Assembly: GCF_002127325.2 (NCBI RefSeq)
Contig: NC_035434.2
Coordinates: 75,467,262 to 75,531,261, forward strand
DNA from: Helianthus annuus
Taxonomy: Eukaryota > Streptophyta > Magnoliopsida > Asterales > Asteraceae
Reading direction: 5' to 3'
Length of the DNA: 64,000 nt
The notes below the pieces were generated by a model. It did not search any database. It was not told the origin of the DNA and was given only the letters and a program-made list of their open reading frames with translations. The translations under genes and the position numbers were made by a program. Positions 41,891-53,410 of the stretch are shown here, piece after piece (the stretch's first letter is position 1; each line of letters starts with the position of its first letter).

Positions 41891-44800
41891 TGTCACACCC
41901 CGGCCGCGTAAAACAACAAACCGCAGCGGAAACGCCGGGGAGGTGAGTGGCGACAGAATTATTGTTTCAACGACCATGGCAAATAAAGTTATGTATTATT
42001 AAAATTTAAAGTTACATTGTCTTTGAGTTCAACTAAACTAACATAATAACTGTCTTTTAAGTCACTAAGGCCCGAGTCCGCCTAAGTGAAGCACAAGCAT
42101 CATCATGCATTAGCACCTGAAACACATGTAAAAATAGGTACGTCAGCATAAAAATGCCTGTGAGATACATAGGTTTTGTTTGTGCAGATTCATGACTTGT
42201 ATTTGAAAGGAGAGTTTAATAAAATGTAGTCATGAACCTTGTAAAATGTTTTCCTTTGTAAAACCATGTGAAAATCTATGAAAATCAATTGATGATGAAA
42301 TGATAATGCATGGTTAAATGAATAACCAACTAAAAGTGAATTTGTATAAAATATGTAATTTGTAAAACAATGTCATGTTTTTGTATAAAATGTTTCACGT
42401 CTTGTCCAAGTGGTTTATATAACGCAACGATGTATAATACGATAAAAGCACTTATATATAGGAAGTACCAGCGGCGTATCCACCATGCTTTTATCATATA
42501 ACACATAGCCTTGTTACATAAGTCACTTATCAATAACCAACCAAAATGTCTTGTTCCATGTCATAATGCGTATGTGTAAACCGTGTACAATATCATGTGT
42601 ATCATGTATAACCAATGAAATGCATAGCAAGTAGGAAATCATCTACTTAACTATGTAATGATGTCTAATGTGAAAACAAATGTCATGTATGGTGAATAAC
42701 TAGAAGTTACTCAACCCCATAGAAAATGTACAAAACATGTTTTTGAATAAACCTAAGTTTAAATCAAATGTTATGCTTTGCAGAAAAACAATGCTTTATG
42801 ATTACAAACATTTATGCAGTAATGTTAATCGCATACATTCAAGCCATGCGACTGTGGCGACAAACCCTTAAACGAATTAAAGGTTTATCTAAATTATGTT
42901 GTCGGATTCTGTCATCCCCAACTTCCAAACAAACCCAGGAAGTCGGAAACGGGAGTTGTCAATTCCTATGGTACCATTACATAAGTCCGAGCGGCGTAGC
43001 TAATGTTAATGAATGTATTATTGTCCCGATTGATCATACCAAATGTCATAACCAATGTAGCATGTGAAAACCATGTACTAGGAATGCTAAGTAAACATGC
43101 CTAGTAGAAATGTTCATGTAAAAGCAATGTGCTAGCATGCTCAGTAAACATACATAGCAGAAACGTCATGTAAAACAATGTGTTACATATGCTAAGTAAA
43201 CATATGCAACAAATGTGTAACAAATCAATGTGCTAGCATGCTTGACATACATAGCAAAACACAATGGAAAGCATGTACTATATATGTACTAGGTGAAAGT
43301 AGCATGTTTATGTCATAAAAGCATGAAATACACAAAAGTAACATGTATGTACATGTGTATCACCCCAAAGTATTTGAAAACGGTAAAAGAGGGGAACTAT
43401 GTACTCACTTGGGATTGCTAATTAGTCTTGAGAATAAGACCAATTTAAGCTCCAAGGGTCACGGAATCAACCGGCACCTAGTATAGGTAACTATGTTAAT
43501 AATCGGCTCCTAAATCGGGATATAGGATAGAATGAGGTTCTATAAATCAAATGAGTAATTGAACTCATATGGTATGATTTATTAGTCCCAACATTCTGAT
43601 TGGAAGGCCTACCTAAGTGCTTTTGACCCGTTTCGACACATTATGGTAACATAAGCTACTATAAGGCGTCGTTAGCGTAAAACTATGATCGGATGGTTAA
43701 CTATGTGCTATGTCAAGTCTTACATGCCCAATTATCCCTAAACATGTTACTAAATCAGATTACATGTCAAAATTATGTTTACATAGTCAAAATACGGATT
43801 TATGCTTCAAAAGGGCATTTTGGTCATTTCCTATGGGCATACAAGCTAACAAGCATATGACTAACCAATCCTAGGTGATCATATGGTATAACCTCAGCGG
43901 TTATTCCCTATGAAACTATGATCACTAACTAAGCTTGGTCGGATCCTAAAGATCGACCAAACGGGTCGGGTTCGGAAGTATAAGCGGTTGTTTAGACCGC
44001 TTACCTTGCGACCCTAAACAAGCACAAACTAATAGTGTCGAGTTAGACATGTCAAAACATGTCTAACCTACTGATTTGGTATCAAAACAAAGTGTTTTGA
44101 TACCCTAAAGTAGTTTCGAGGCAAAATGCGTGCTAAAACGCATTTTGACCGAAACTTTGACTCGACACTACAACTAGCTAACGTGGTAATCAGCAGCCAT
44201 AACCGCGAAAGATTATAACTATCGTAATTACAATCACGTTTCAAAGTTCAATTGAACTTTGACTTGACCAATTGATGGTCAAAACCGAAAGTCAAACTGT
44301 TGGCCAAACGTTTGACTTTCTGCACTACATAAGGAAAAAGGAAAAAAAAATGAAAGAAGCTCACTTAAGGTCCTTGCTATCTTTTCTACAAGAAGACAAA
44401 GTCCCAAATGCTTGAGAGAGAGCTCCAAAGCAGATGTGAAGAGAGGAATGAGTGAATGAGCAAAGAAATGAGTTGATGGAGCATGGTATTTATAGTTGGA
44501 CATGAAGAACAAGATCACTCCAAGTGTTTTTCTTAGTCATTAAGCATGAAATCACAACCATACATTTGTTAGGAGCTGGTGCAAAGCCTTGGAGAGGTGG
44601 TAACTTGGTTACCACACAAAGAAATTGCAAGATTGGCCCCTGAATTTACAAACTGTTGCTGAAAACACACTTTCTGCCCAGATGTGATGCTCGCGTAGCG
44701 CGACGGCAGTAGGTGCTCGCGCTACGCTACCATGTATCAGGTTCAGCAAAGTTTCAAAAATGCAGAAATGGTCCCTGCACGTGTTTAAAGCCTTTTTCGA

Positions 44801-45583
44801 TGCGTTTAAACCCCGTTAACCTCATTTCAAGGCTCTAAAATGAAGTTAAAGTATAGGGGACTCAAAACATGCTCAAAAACATCTCGGATGTCGGTTCGTT
44901 TGATCGTAAAATTGCGTTGTTCGGTTAATTACGACGGAAGTCGTAACGAACGCAAAACCGATCCAAATTATGCGACAAATGGAATTTTTGCATGGCGATC
45001 ACTAAAATAAAAATATTTTAGTGTGTACAAAAATTTTGGATGTCCAGATGTGTCCAGAACATAAGATACGCGCGAAAATGCAAACTTACGCCGTTTTTGA
45101 CACTTTTAGTCCCTGTAAGATCATATAAGCATGTTTTCGCACACCGAACCTATTAAAGCTTATTTCTAAGCCATGTTTAGGTTATTTATGGTATGTTTAA
45201 CTTATGATCAAGTTACGGACTGTACGTTGCCTTACGAAACGGCAGACTTTCGCAAGTTGACGCAAATAGTCCCTGAGAGCGAATAAACTTGTTTTTGCCA
45301 TACCAAAGCCTTTAAAACTTATTTATAAGTTATGTAAAGGTTATTTAAGGTATGTTAAGTTTATGATGATGTTCCGGAGTGTTTGTCGTGTTAAACTGAT
45401 CGTGTTTACGCATCAGTTTGCGTATAACTTTCCAGAAAACGATATAGAGTTCAAAATCGATCAAAAATCAACATGGGCACAAAACCAAACATAAATGACA
45501 AACATTGGGATCAAAACATACTGTTTTATTAATATTGTATTGTTCAGAGTTTGTAAAATGATATCACAAGCACAGATGTCACA
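41891..45583 (-). repeat. Gypsy-B 5' LTR (right copy, 3,693 bp)
   Basis: Same ends and contents as the left LTR: candidate intron 42117-43408, hairpin array 43935-44320, TATA box 44486-44495, GC palindrome 44691-44703. It differs from the left copy by about 31 substitutions, a 6-bp deletion near 44707 and a few single-base indels. Confidence 0.95.
43935..44320 (-). other. Hairpin array in Gypsy-B 5' LTR
   Basis: Second copy of the nine-hairpin array, about 165-550 nt downstream of the TATA box on the element's strand. Here one stem (near 44222) has lost a pair through a G-to-A change. Confidence 0.7.
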
Positions 45584-45589
45584 CATTAG

Positions 45590-46289
45590 GTCAGACAGCG
45601 CATCAGAATCAAAACCATCCGCCTGCTTGCACGTTTAAGACATTTATGGATTGTAAGCCATAGACCTTCAGTGGGACTGAAGGGGCTGTGGGGCTACTTC
45701 GATGGTTCGAGAAAGCTGAGTCAGTGTTCGCTATGTGTAACTGTCCCGTGGGGGACCGGGTGAAGTATGCTACTGGCATTCTGGAGGATGGTGCCTTATC
45801 TTGGTGGAATGCCCAGGTGCAGATGTTGGGCATCGAGATGGCTAGCAACGACTTGGGATGATTTTAAGGAGTTGATGCGAGAAGAGTACTGTCCTCGTGA
45901 TGAGATTCAGAAGCTCGAGAATGAGTACTACGATTTGAAGATGGAAGGATCTGAGATCGAGGCTTACACGAACCAATCTCATGAACTAGCAATTTTGTGC
46001 CCTAACCTGTCTCGACCTCCACATCGACGAATTGAGTTGTATCTCAAGGGCCTAGCAACAGCTGTGAAGGGTTATGTCACTACTGCAAACATTATCAATC
46101 TGCCCCAGATCATCCCTTTGGCACATAAGATTACTGATCAAGAGGTCGAACGTGTCTCATTGCCGCCACGTGTTTCTGCTACTACCTTTGCTGCCACAGC
46201 TACCACACCTGCTAGTGATAACAAGCGTAAGTGGAACGATGCTGACAAAGCAACCAGTGCGAGTCAATCTCAGAAACGGCCTGACAACA
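45590..46289 (+). pseudogene. gag: Outer gag, middle part (capsid)
   Basis: Resumes gag after Gypsy-B at a candidate exon start (45590). It encodes PPACTFKTFMDC, then an in-frame TAG (45660-45662) before TFSGTEGAVGLLRWFE, the conserved capsid WWNAQVQMLG, a frame change near 45840-45850, and EEYCPRDEIQKLENEYYDL on to the basic linker NKRKWNDAD. It is interrupted by Copia-2 after 46289 and continues at 53411. The stop and frameshift alone make it non-functional. Confidence 0.85.
46285..46289. repeat. Target-site duplication of Copia-2 (CAACA)
   Basis: CAACA at 46285-46289 is repeated at 53411-53415, bounding Copia-2. The gag frame is continuous across the site once one copy is removed. Confidence 0.93.
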
Positions 46290-46664
46290 TGTAGGTCCGG
46301 TTATTGCTCCGAATCGATTGCGTAACGAACGTTCGACGTGCGGAATCCGTTAACGTGCGTGACCGAACACACCAGAACGTACTAATGACGTGATTGTATT
46401 GATATGATGCCGTGTACACAGCCGTGAATCACGTGGAGAGACTTTCTCTCTCTAGGATTAGATCTTTAAATCTCCAAATGAGCCAAAAGTCTTTAAATGA
46501 AAACCTAAAGCTCCTATTTATAGGCACAAGGTTATAGGGGATTTCCCCTTATTTACAATAATGCCACCTTGCCTATTTCTAACAAATTACAATATAAAGC
46601 CTATTTTACTTCTATTTCAACTACGGTTGTGATTGACGAAGGCGATAGACAGTCTGCACTAACA
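46290..46664 (-). repeat. Copia-2 3' LTR (left copy)
   Basis: Starts TGTAGGTCCGG, ends GCACTAACA. TATA box CCTATAAATAGG (minus strand) at 46513-46524. The right copy starts TGTTGGTCCGG. Confidence 0.92.
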
Positions 46665-48839
46665 GACTCCCCCTTGGATATTGCCGCAGTTAATCCGTAG
46701 TCAAACTCGTAGCAACTTGTCTTTCTCTCTCTCTCTCAGTCTTCTTGAAGGTTTGACGGTATCAGCAACCATAGACTCCCTCTTTCTCAAACAGAATCCC
46801 GGTGGATCTGTTTTCGACTTCAGTTGCTCCCCCTCTCGCTTAGACTCTTTTTCTTCATGCTCCCCCTTTCGTCAAGCTTATGTGCTTTTGGGATCGACAC
46901 CTGGCTTTCCGAATACAAACTCCTCCATGATAGATATCTGGCTCTTTGAATCCACGTTTCCTCTTGCATTGAGCTCGTCTTCAGACTCCCCCTTAGACTC
47001 AGCTGTCGGGATCGTAGTCTGGCCTTTACAGGCTCACAAGTTCAGGATCAATTCCTGGCTTTGTTCTGCATCTGCTTGGAATTTGAAACCTGGTTAACCT
47101 GCACATCCTCTACCTCAACATAAGTTTCACAAATTTATAACACTTAGATTTAAGAAACTTACTGCTAGAAATCATTCATTCATTAATCTGTAAAGTTACA
47201 TCAAGTTCAAATGAATGACCTAGATTAACTATCCACACAATCTTTTAAAACATTTGTATATAACATTCAAAGTTTTCAACATATTCTCCCAATCCAATGT
47301 AGTTCATCATGTTTAACACTCAGAATTTTGAATATCAGTTATCGAAAATCTTTTTGTATTTTTCAAAATTTTATGCTAAAACACTTCCAAAATCTTTTTT
47401 TTTTTTGTTTTTGAATGAAATGCAGTAAAGAAATATATACAAACAATATTTTGTGAGTTTGTGTAAGAGGATCATATCAGATTTTGAGACAAATCACTAG
47501 CACCGTTAAGCTTTAATCAATTTAAGTTCTAAACGGTTTACATAGATTGACGATATAGTTGTCCTCTTAAGCTCAATCTAAAAGCTTTCGAAATGCTTAC
47601 CGATACATTTAAGGTATATTAATTTTGCACTAAGTTCTATGGACCCCACGATCTCAGCATATCCCCTCATCATGCAATACACTAACTCAAGTAATGCTTT
47701 TAAACTTTCATCAACTGTGATATGTGCGAAAATTAAGCAGAATGTTTAAACATTAACAATCAGGTCGATACTTCCGTATACGCAGAGAAAGTCCAATGTT
47801 TAAACAAAAAAAGAAAATAAAACAAGTTGAAGTTGTTTAGGCTTTAACCACCAGGTCGATACTCCCGTATACGCAGAGGTGATCCAAAGCTCAAACGAAA
47901 CACCAAAGAAAATAAAGCAGAACGTTTAGGCAATAACATCCAGGTCGATACTCACGTATACGCAGAGGATGTCCAATGATTAAACAAAATAAAGAAATAA
48001 AACAAGTTTAAATCTTTGCAAAATAAAATGCACAATCACAGCGACTTTTTCAGCAAGTTGTGAAAGTTCACAAACTGACCGGTTTTTATGCTCTTTTAGC
48101 ATTCAGCGATTACTGAATAGGCACACAATCAAGAAGGACAAAACTAAGTACTATGCTTTCAACCATGTTTCCCACTAGAACTAGGCTTTTTCATTTAGTT
48201 TGTATCGTTATCGCAAATCTACTAGTCTAGATGAGCCTATCGTCATATCCTTAGTGAGATCGTTTATCACATTTGTCATTTCATATCTTTAGCATGCTGT
48301 GATAGTCCACTGATTTAATATCATTTCCTCTTTTCTCAACAAAACTCATTTTGAATTTTTTTTAATGTTTTTGGCAATTTCTGGTTTTATCATGTTTTTG
48401 TATTTTTCAAATTTTCAAAATTTCTAAAAAATTTTCTTACTCCCCCTAGAATCAATATATGTTTCAATTTTGATTTTCCGGGAAAATTTGAAAACAATAA
48501 CATGACAAACTGATGAGAATTGCCTCAAATCGCCATCCACTTGGCATAAACAATCAGAACTCCCCCTGACAACAAACTATTTTCCCATTTAGATTTCAAA
48601 ACATTTAAGTTTGTTTTAATCAAAATGGTTTTTCCGGAAAATTAGTTTTGTATGTCATTTCACAAATTCGGGGTTTTTTCATCACATTGTTTTTCTTTAA
48701 TCACTTGTCGGAAAGTTTAACATTTTTAGGTTCTTTCAACAATACCACTTGGTAAGAAAGTTAAGTCAAGTACAACTTAATGTCCTTGATTAAATTCTTG
48801 AAAGATCGAAATATCACAGTTACCAACCTGTGAATTTCT
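46665..48839 (-). other. Copia-2 3' noncoding region
   Basis: Begins next to the PPT (AAGGGGGAGTC, plus 46665-46675). No retrotransposon protein is found; a 138-codon plus-strand frame at 46681 has no recognisable domain. The block near 47465-47590 is similar to Copia-1 near 14265-14365. It contains the triplicated GTATACGCAGAG motif (47735-47995) and polyT-rich stretches. It occupies the place of pol plus 3' region in Copia-1. Confidence 0.7.
47735..47995. repeat. Three ~90-bp repeats with CAGGTCGATAC...CGTATACGCAGAG
   Basis: CAGGTCGATACT(T/C)(C/A)CGTATACGC, with its CGTATACG palindrome (ACGTATACG in the third copy), occurs at about 47761, 47851 and 47941. Each is flanked by AAGCAGAA/AAGTTGAA and a GTCCAA-type word. 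Copia-1 has two related motifs (near 14553 and 14722). Confidence 0.75.
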
Positions 48840-51170
48840 TCAAGAAAGATGCCGATACCTGTTCTACACTTACCAACCTGGGAACTCCGGCAAGTCAGGA
48901 TTTTACTTGAACAGATTCACCCAAGCCTGATCAGCCTTGGGTTTGACAGTTTTTACCTCAACAAATGGCTCTTCTGGTTTTGATGAACCAGAATCATTTC
49001 CTGGATGTGGCTTGTCTGACTTTGATGAGTCAGATTCATCGCCAACACGTGGCTCCTTTGCTTCTGAGGAAACAAATTCATCGCCAGGAACTTTTTCTTT
49101 CTTTTTTAACCTGTCTGTCCTCAGATTTGTATCTGATGAACTCAGTTTGCTTGATTTGTCAGTCTTTAATGAGCAAACTGGATTATTAGAACTCTTTTAT
49201 GATTTTCTTGTTGTATCCGAGGACAAAATCCTTTCCAGATACTCTCTCGCCTTCTTCCTTTTCTTCCTCAGTTTGTCTTTCTGCCCTTGTGAAAGCTTAA
49301 TTTTCTTTTCTAGAACTTTCTGTTCTTGAACTTTTGATTCTTGAACTTTCTTTTCTTTGGGCTTGACACTGACTGATTTCTTTTCCATTTTCTGAGATTT
49401 AGCCCTCGATCTTTCCTTTGATCTCATTGGGCAATCTCTGGCAATATGACCTTTGATTTGGCATTCAAAGCATCTTCTCGTCTCAAACCACTGACTTTGG
49501 CAGTTAACAGCAATGTGTCCTCGAACACCACAAGTGTAGCACACCCTGTTATCGTACCATTTACCATCTTCATACCACACACTTAGATCGAAACATTGAG
49601 TTGCCTTGTGGTAGTCATTTCTCTTCTTGTATCCTTGATTTGGCATTTGAGCACTGTGGTCAAACCTGCACCACTGATTACCAACTATTTTTGAGTTTTG
49701 ATTTTTAAATATTTGTGATTTTTTATTGTGATTGGATGATTGATCTGATGAGCTTTTATTTTCTTTTTGAAAATTTTTCGATTGTTTATCTTTTTGTTTC
49801 TGTTCCACATTCTTCTTTACGGGTTTTTGCGTTGAGCATTCACCTTCCTCAGTAGAATGTAAAACAGTATTTTTAAACATTTCATTTAATTTCAAAAATG
49901 TTTTTTGTTTTTCTTCTTTTTCTTTTTCATCATCAGATTTGTCATCACAATCTTCAATTTTGACTTTGTCAAAATTTGTGACATTGTCACTTATTGGAAC
50001 TGAATTGATAGGTTTTGGACAAGGATAATTCAATAATTCTGAAGAAATCACAAAACCTTTCAATTTCTTTTCAAGCTCGCCAATTTTATTTCGAGCACAT
50101 TCAGCTTCCTTTTCAAGTCGAATAATCGTCTGACGATGGGAATTTTTTACCTTTTGCTTTTCGATATTGTTCTTGCTAAAAACAGATCTCCCATCTTCAA
50201 GAATCTTTATTTGACCTTGAAATTCTTTTTCAATTTTTAATTTTTCATTTTCAAAACTTTCAATTTTTTCTTTCAAAGTTATGTTTTCTGATGTCAAACG
50301 GTTCACACCACTCAACAGTTTGACATTTTCAGACTTCAATTTCTCACAAATTTCTCGCATTTCAAGAATCTGTTTATTATCAATTCTTACTCATCCTTCA
50401 AGCTTTTGATTTCCAATGTTAAATTCTCCACATCCTTCAAGAATTTAACACTGTCTGCTGCAGATTTTTCGCATTTTGAGCATACAACTTCACATTTTGA
50501 AGTTTCATCTTTCTTGGATTCTTCAATCTTTGATGTTCCTGCAAGAAAAATTTTAACCATATCAGCAGGATTCAAATCTTTATTTAAAAAACAACCTCTC
50601 TTGTAATCATATTTCATCCTACTTCTTACATCAAGACCATTTCTAATTCTTTTGATTATTTCAAAAATCACATCCAAATTTATATTTTCTGAGTTTCTTT
50701 CTAATTCCTCTATCAACTCTTTCTTTTTCTTCTCAATTTCACAATTTTGTGTTCTAAGCTCTCTGATGAAATCACCTGGACTAAATTTTGAGAACCTAGA
50801 ATCCTTTTTCACCTTACACACAAATTCATCCCATTCTAAAGGTAATGCATCTGCAAACTTAGATTTCTGTTCATCATTTGTCATCTTAATCCCATACCTT
50901 TCCAACTTATCAAGCAATTCAAAATATCTCCCTTTCAAATCATCAAACTTTTCAAATTTTTTACACAAAAAGTATTCAGATCTTTTAATCCAAGCATCCT
51001 TTTTCTCATCTTCTTTCTTGTATTGCCAATTCATATCAAACCAACTATTAATTCTTTCAAGTTTAGTGTTTTCCTATTCGTCAAACATTTTTACCACAAA
51101 TTCTTTTGTTAAATGTCTTGATTCAAAAATTGTTTTTCGCTCAAAGCTCACACAATTTCAACTTCTCGGA
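48840..51170 (-). pseudogene. gag: Copia-2 gag: partial capsid, coiled coil and twin zinc knuckles
   Basis: The first clear segment (about 51170-50387) encodes the C-terminal half of a UBN2-type capsid (KRSEYFLCKKFEKFDDLKGRYFELLDKLE; DALPLEWDEF); the usual N-terminal part is missing or too decayed to see. After a stop and frame change near 50390-50360 a second segment (50360-49197) has a heptad-like coiled coil (residues ~1-100), a Lys/Asn/Ser-rich linker, knuckles CYTCGVRGHIAVNC and CFECQIKGHIARDC (around 49540 and 49450), and a strongly basic tail to a stop at 49197. Further gag-like sequence (ending KADQAWV, near 48930) reaches a TAA near 48910. The junction resembles that after Copia-1 gag, but pol does not follow. 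Confidence 0.8.
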
Positions 51171-51179
51171 ATTTGCACC

Positions 51180-53021
51180 TTGTAAAAACACCTCGAATCA
51201 CCTGCAAACACAAACAAATGAATTCAATTAAATTTGAAATAATTCGTGAATCGAATGAACTAATTGATAAACTCAATTGGATAAACTTGATATTCCAGAA
51301 TCGGTTGAAATTAATCTGTTCGACCAATGAAAATTAATACAATCCGATCAAGTGTGACTTTCCTATTCAATCGGTTAGAATATGCTAGCCGATCGAGTGA
51401 GCCACTCGATCGAACAAGACTTGTTAGCCGATCGAGTGAGCCAACCGTTTGAACAATCAAGATGCTAGCCGATCGGGTGAGCCACTCGATCGAACAGAAG
51501 GATGCTAGGTTATCAAATAAGATACTCGATCGAACAGGAAAATGCTACTGTTCGATCGAACAGGATGAATACTATTCGATCGAAGGAGATGAATGTTATT
51601 CGATCGAACAAGATATGCTGCTATTCGATCGATTATACCAGCCGATCGAATGGGAATGAAAGCTGCTGTTCGTTCGATTATCCCAGCCGATTGAATTGCA
51701 CTTAAATCTCCTGTTCGATCGGTTTAGCCAACCGATTGAGTTTCACTTTCTCTGCTGTTCGATCGGTTTAGCCAGCCGATCAAAGATGCTGTACGAACCA
51801 AAACTTGCTAGCCGATTGAGTGAAACGAACAACAAAAATGTTATTGCTGGCCGTTCAGTGAGATATAATGAAACAAGTATTCTTCACGTGCAAATCGATG
51901 AATTTTCACATGCTGATCGACACTTTAATGAATTGATTAAATGTGTATTTTATCTATTGAACCGTTAATTTTCAATTCAGTCAAAGCACATCATGACCAT
52001 TCCACTAAGGCTTACGTGATTGAACCGAGAATTTGTAAATCACATGAGTTGACAACAGATAATGCTTCACAAATACATTCAATGATTCACATGACAATCA
52101 GTTATAAAGGCCGACATTATTATGAATTGTAATTATTTTGACTATTTTGATTGAATCACATGCAATCTGACAACTTAATGTTTTAACATTTTGATTTAGT
52201 TGAGATTTATAATATTGATTTTAACTTTTGATTATATGGCCAACAACTTTAATTTTCAATGTAATCCTATTTGACCTCAAAGTTCACTAACCCGACAATC
52301 TTGATTTTATCTAATTTCTCATTGGGCCGAGCAGCTTACAAGTCTGAGTCAATTTTTAATCTTTGTTTGATAGGGCCAACAATATGATAAAGAATCTGAT
52401 AGGGACGATAGATTGTTAACTGTTTATTAAACTCACAATGTTACTTGACCTCACACAATACAATCACATGCTTACTGTCTTCATTAAATGATTTTGACTG
52501 TCAATGCATAATGATGTTTGACTTAAATGATGTGTTTGTTAACCGATTGGTTGAATAAGGCGGTGGATCGAACAGCAGTTGCTGGCCGTTCGGTGATGCT
52601 GTTCGATCGGCCAGAGTCAACAAAGTCAAAGTTTTAATGAATGGTGTTGTTAGTGATGCTGCTGTTCGATCGTTTACACCAGCCGATCAGGTGACATTTA
52701 ACGCTGCTGTTCGATCGAACAATACATATCAGCTAATGACGAACAGTTTCAGCAATGTCAAACACAAAAACGCAGATTTCTCCCAAACGGCTTGGAATTT
52801 TGATCTGAAAATTTGTAGGCTTGTAGATCAAGTACTTTCGCACAACATATCCGAAAATCAGCAATTTTCAACCGTGAAAACCTGTTCAATTTGTCAAAAT
52901 TCAGTTAAAAACGTGAAGAACAAGAAAATAAGAAAAATTTGACAAATCTGAATGATTTTGGCTCTGAATCTGCTCAAAACTTGTACAAATCTGTGAGTTT
53001 GATCTTCGCAACCGAGAACCT
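51180..53021 (-). other. Copia-2 leader with CGATCG motif arrays
   Basis: Noncoding. From 51355 to 51800 and again 52550 to 52705 the palindrome CGATCG occurs ~20 times in (T/C)TCGATCGAACA or GCCGATCGAGTGAGCC contexts. The stretch 51840-52540 between them is AT-rich with no gene. Small plus-strand frames over the arrays are repeat by-products. Confidence 0.8.
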
Positions 53022-53033
53022 GCTCTGATACCA
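53022..53033 (-). promoter_or_regulatory. Copia-2 primer-binding site (tRNA-iMet)
   Basis: TGGTATCAGAGC on the minus strand, 2 nt from the LTR; matches the initiator-Met tRNA 3' end. Confidence 0.85.
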
Positions 53034-53035
53034 CT

Positions 53036-53410
53036 TGTTGGTCCGGTTATCGCTCTGAATCGATTGCGTAACGAACGTTTGACGTGCGGAATCCGTAAAC
53101 GTGCGTGACCGAACACACCAGAACGTACTAATGACGTGATTCTATTGATATGATGTCGTGTACACAGCCGTGAATCACATGGAGAGACTTTCTCTCTCTA
53201 GGATTAGATCTTTAAATCTCCAAATGAGCCAAAAGTCTTTAAATGAAACCCTAAAGCTCCTATTTATAGGCACAAGGTTATAAGGGATTTCCCCTTATTT
53301 ACAATAATGCCACCTTGCCTATTTCTTACAAATTACAATATAAAGCCTATTTTACTTCTATTTCAACTACGGTTGTGATTAACGAAGGCGATAGACATTC
53401 TGCACTAACA
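53036..53410 (-). repeat. Copia-2 5' LTR (right copy)
   Basis: 375 bp, ends as in the left copy. TATA box CCTATAAATAGG at 53259-53270 on the minus strand is the likely core promoter. Confidence 0.92.

Larger units (their letters stand above)
23678..45583 (-). mobile_element. Gypsy-B: full-length Tekay-like Ty3/gypsy (minus strand) carrying Gypsy-C
   Basis: LTRs of 3,698 bp (23678-27375) and 3,693 bp (41891-45583) and CATTA target duplications bound the element. Without Gypsy-C (9,387 bp plus a 5-bp duplication) it is about 12.5 kb. On its own strand: 5' LTR (right), PBS 41866-41883, gag 41306-, protease interrupted by Gypsy-C, RT-RNase H-integrase-chromodomain to 27410, PPT, 3' LTR (left). 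I count about 31 substitutions plus a few indels between LTRs (~0.8 %). Apart from Gypsy-C and one frame break near 29320 the coding region is open. Confidence 0.95.
46290..53410 (-). mobile_element. Copia-2: gag-only, non-autonomous copia element (minus strand, 7.1 kb)
   Basis: 375-bp LTRs (46290-46664; 53036-53410) differ at about 13 positions (~3.5 %), and CAACA target copies flank the element. On its strand: 5' LTR, PBS 53022-53033, a ~1.9-kb leader with CGATCG motifs, a broken gag (about 51170-48900), a ~2.2-kb noncoding 3' region with a triplicated motif, PPT, 3' LTR. No protease, integrase, RT or RNase H is present, so it depended on a partner. Confidence 0.92.

Noticed and set aside
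46681..47097. 138-codon plus-strand frame in Copia-2
   Set aside because: Antisense to the element, Ser/Leu-rich, no motif, in a noncoding region conserved as DNA rather than protein.
48937..49329. 130-codon plus-strand frame
   Set aside because: Shadow of the basic gag tail on the opposite strand.
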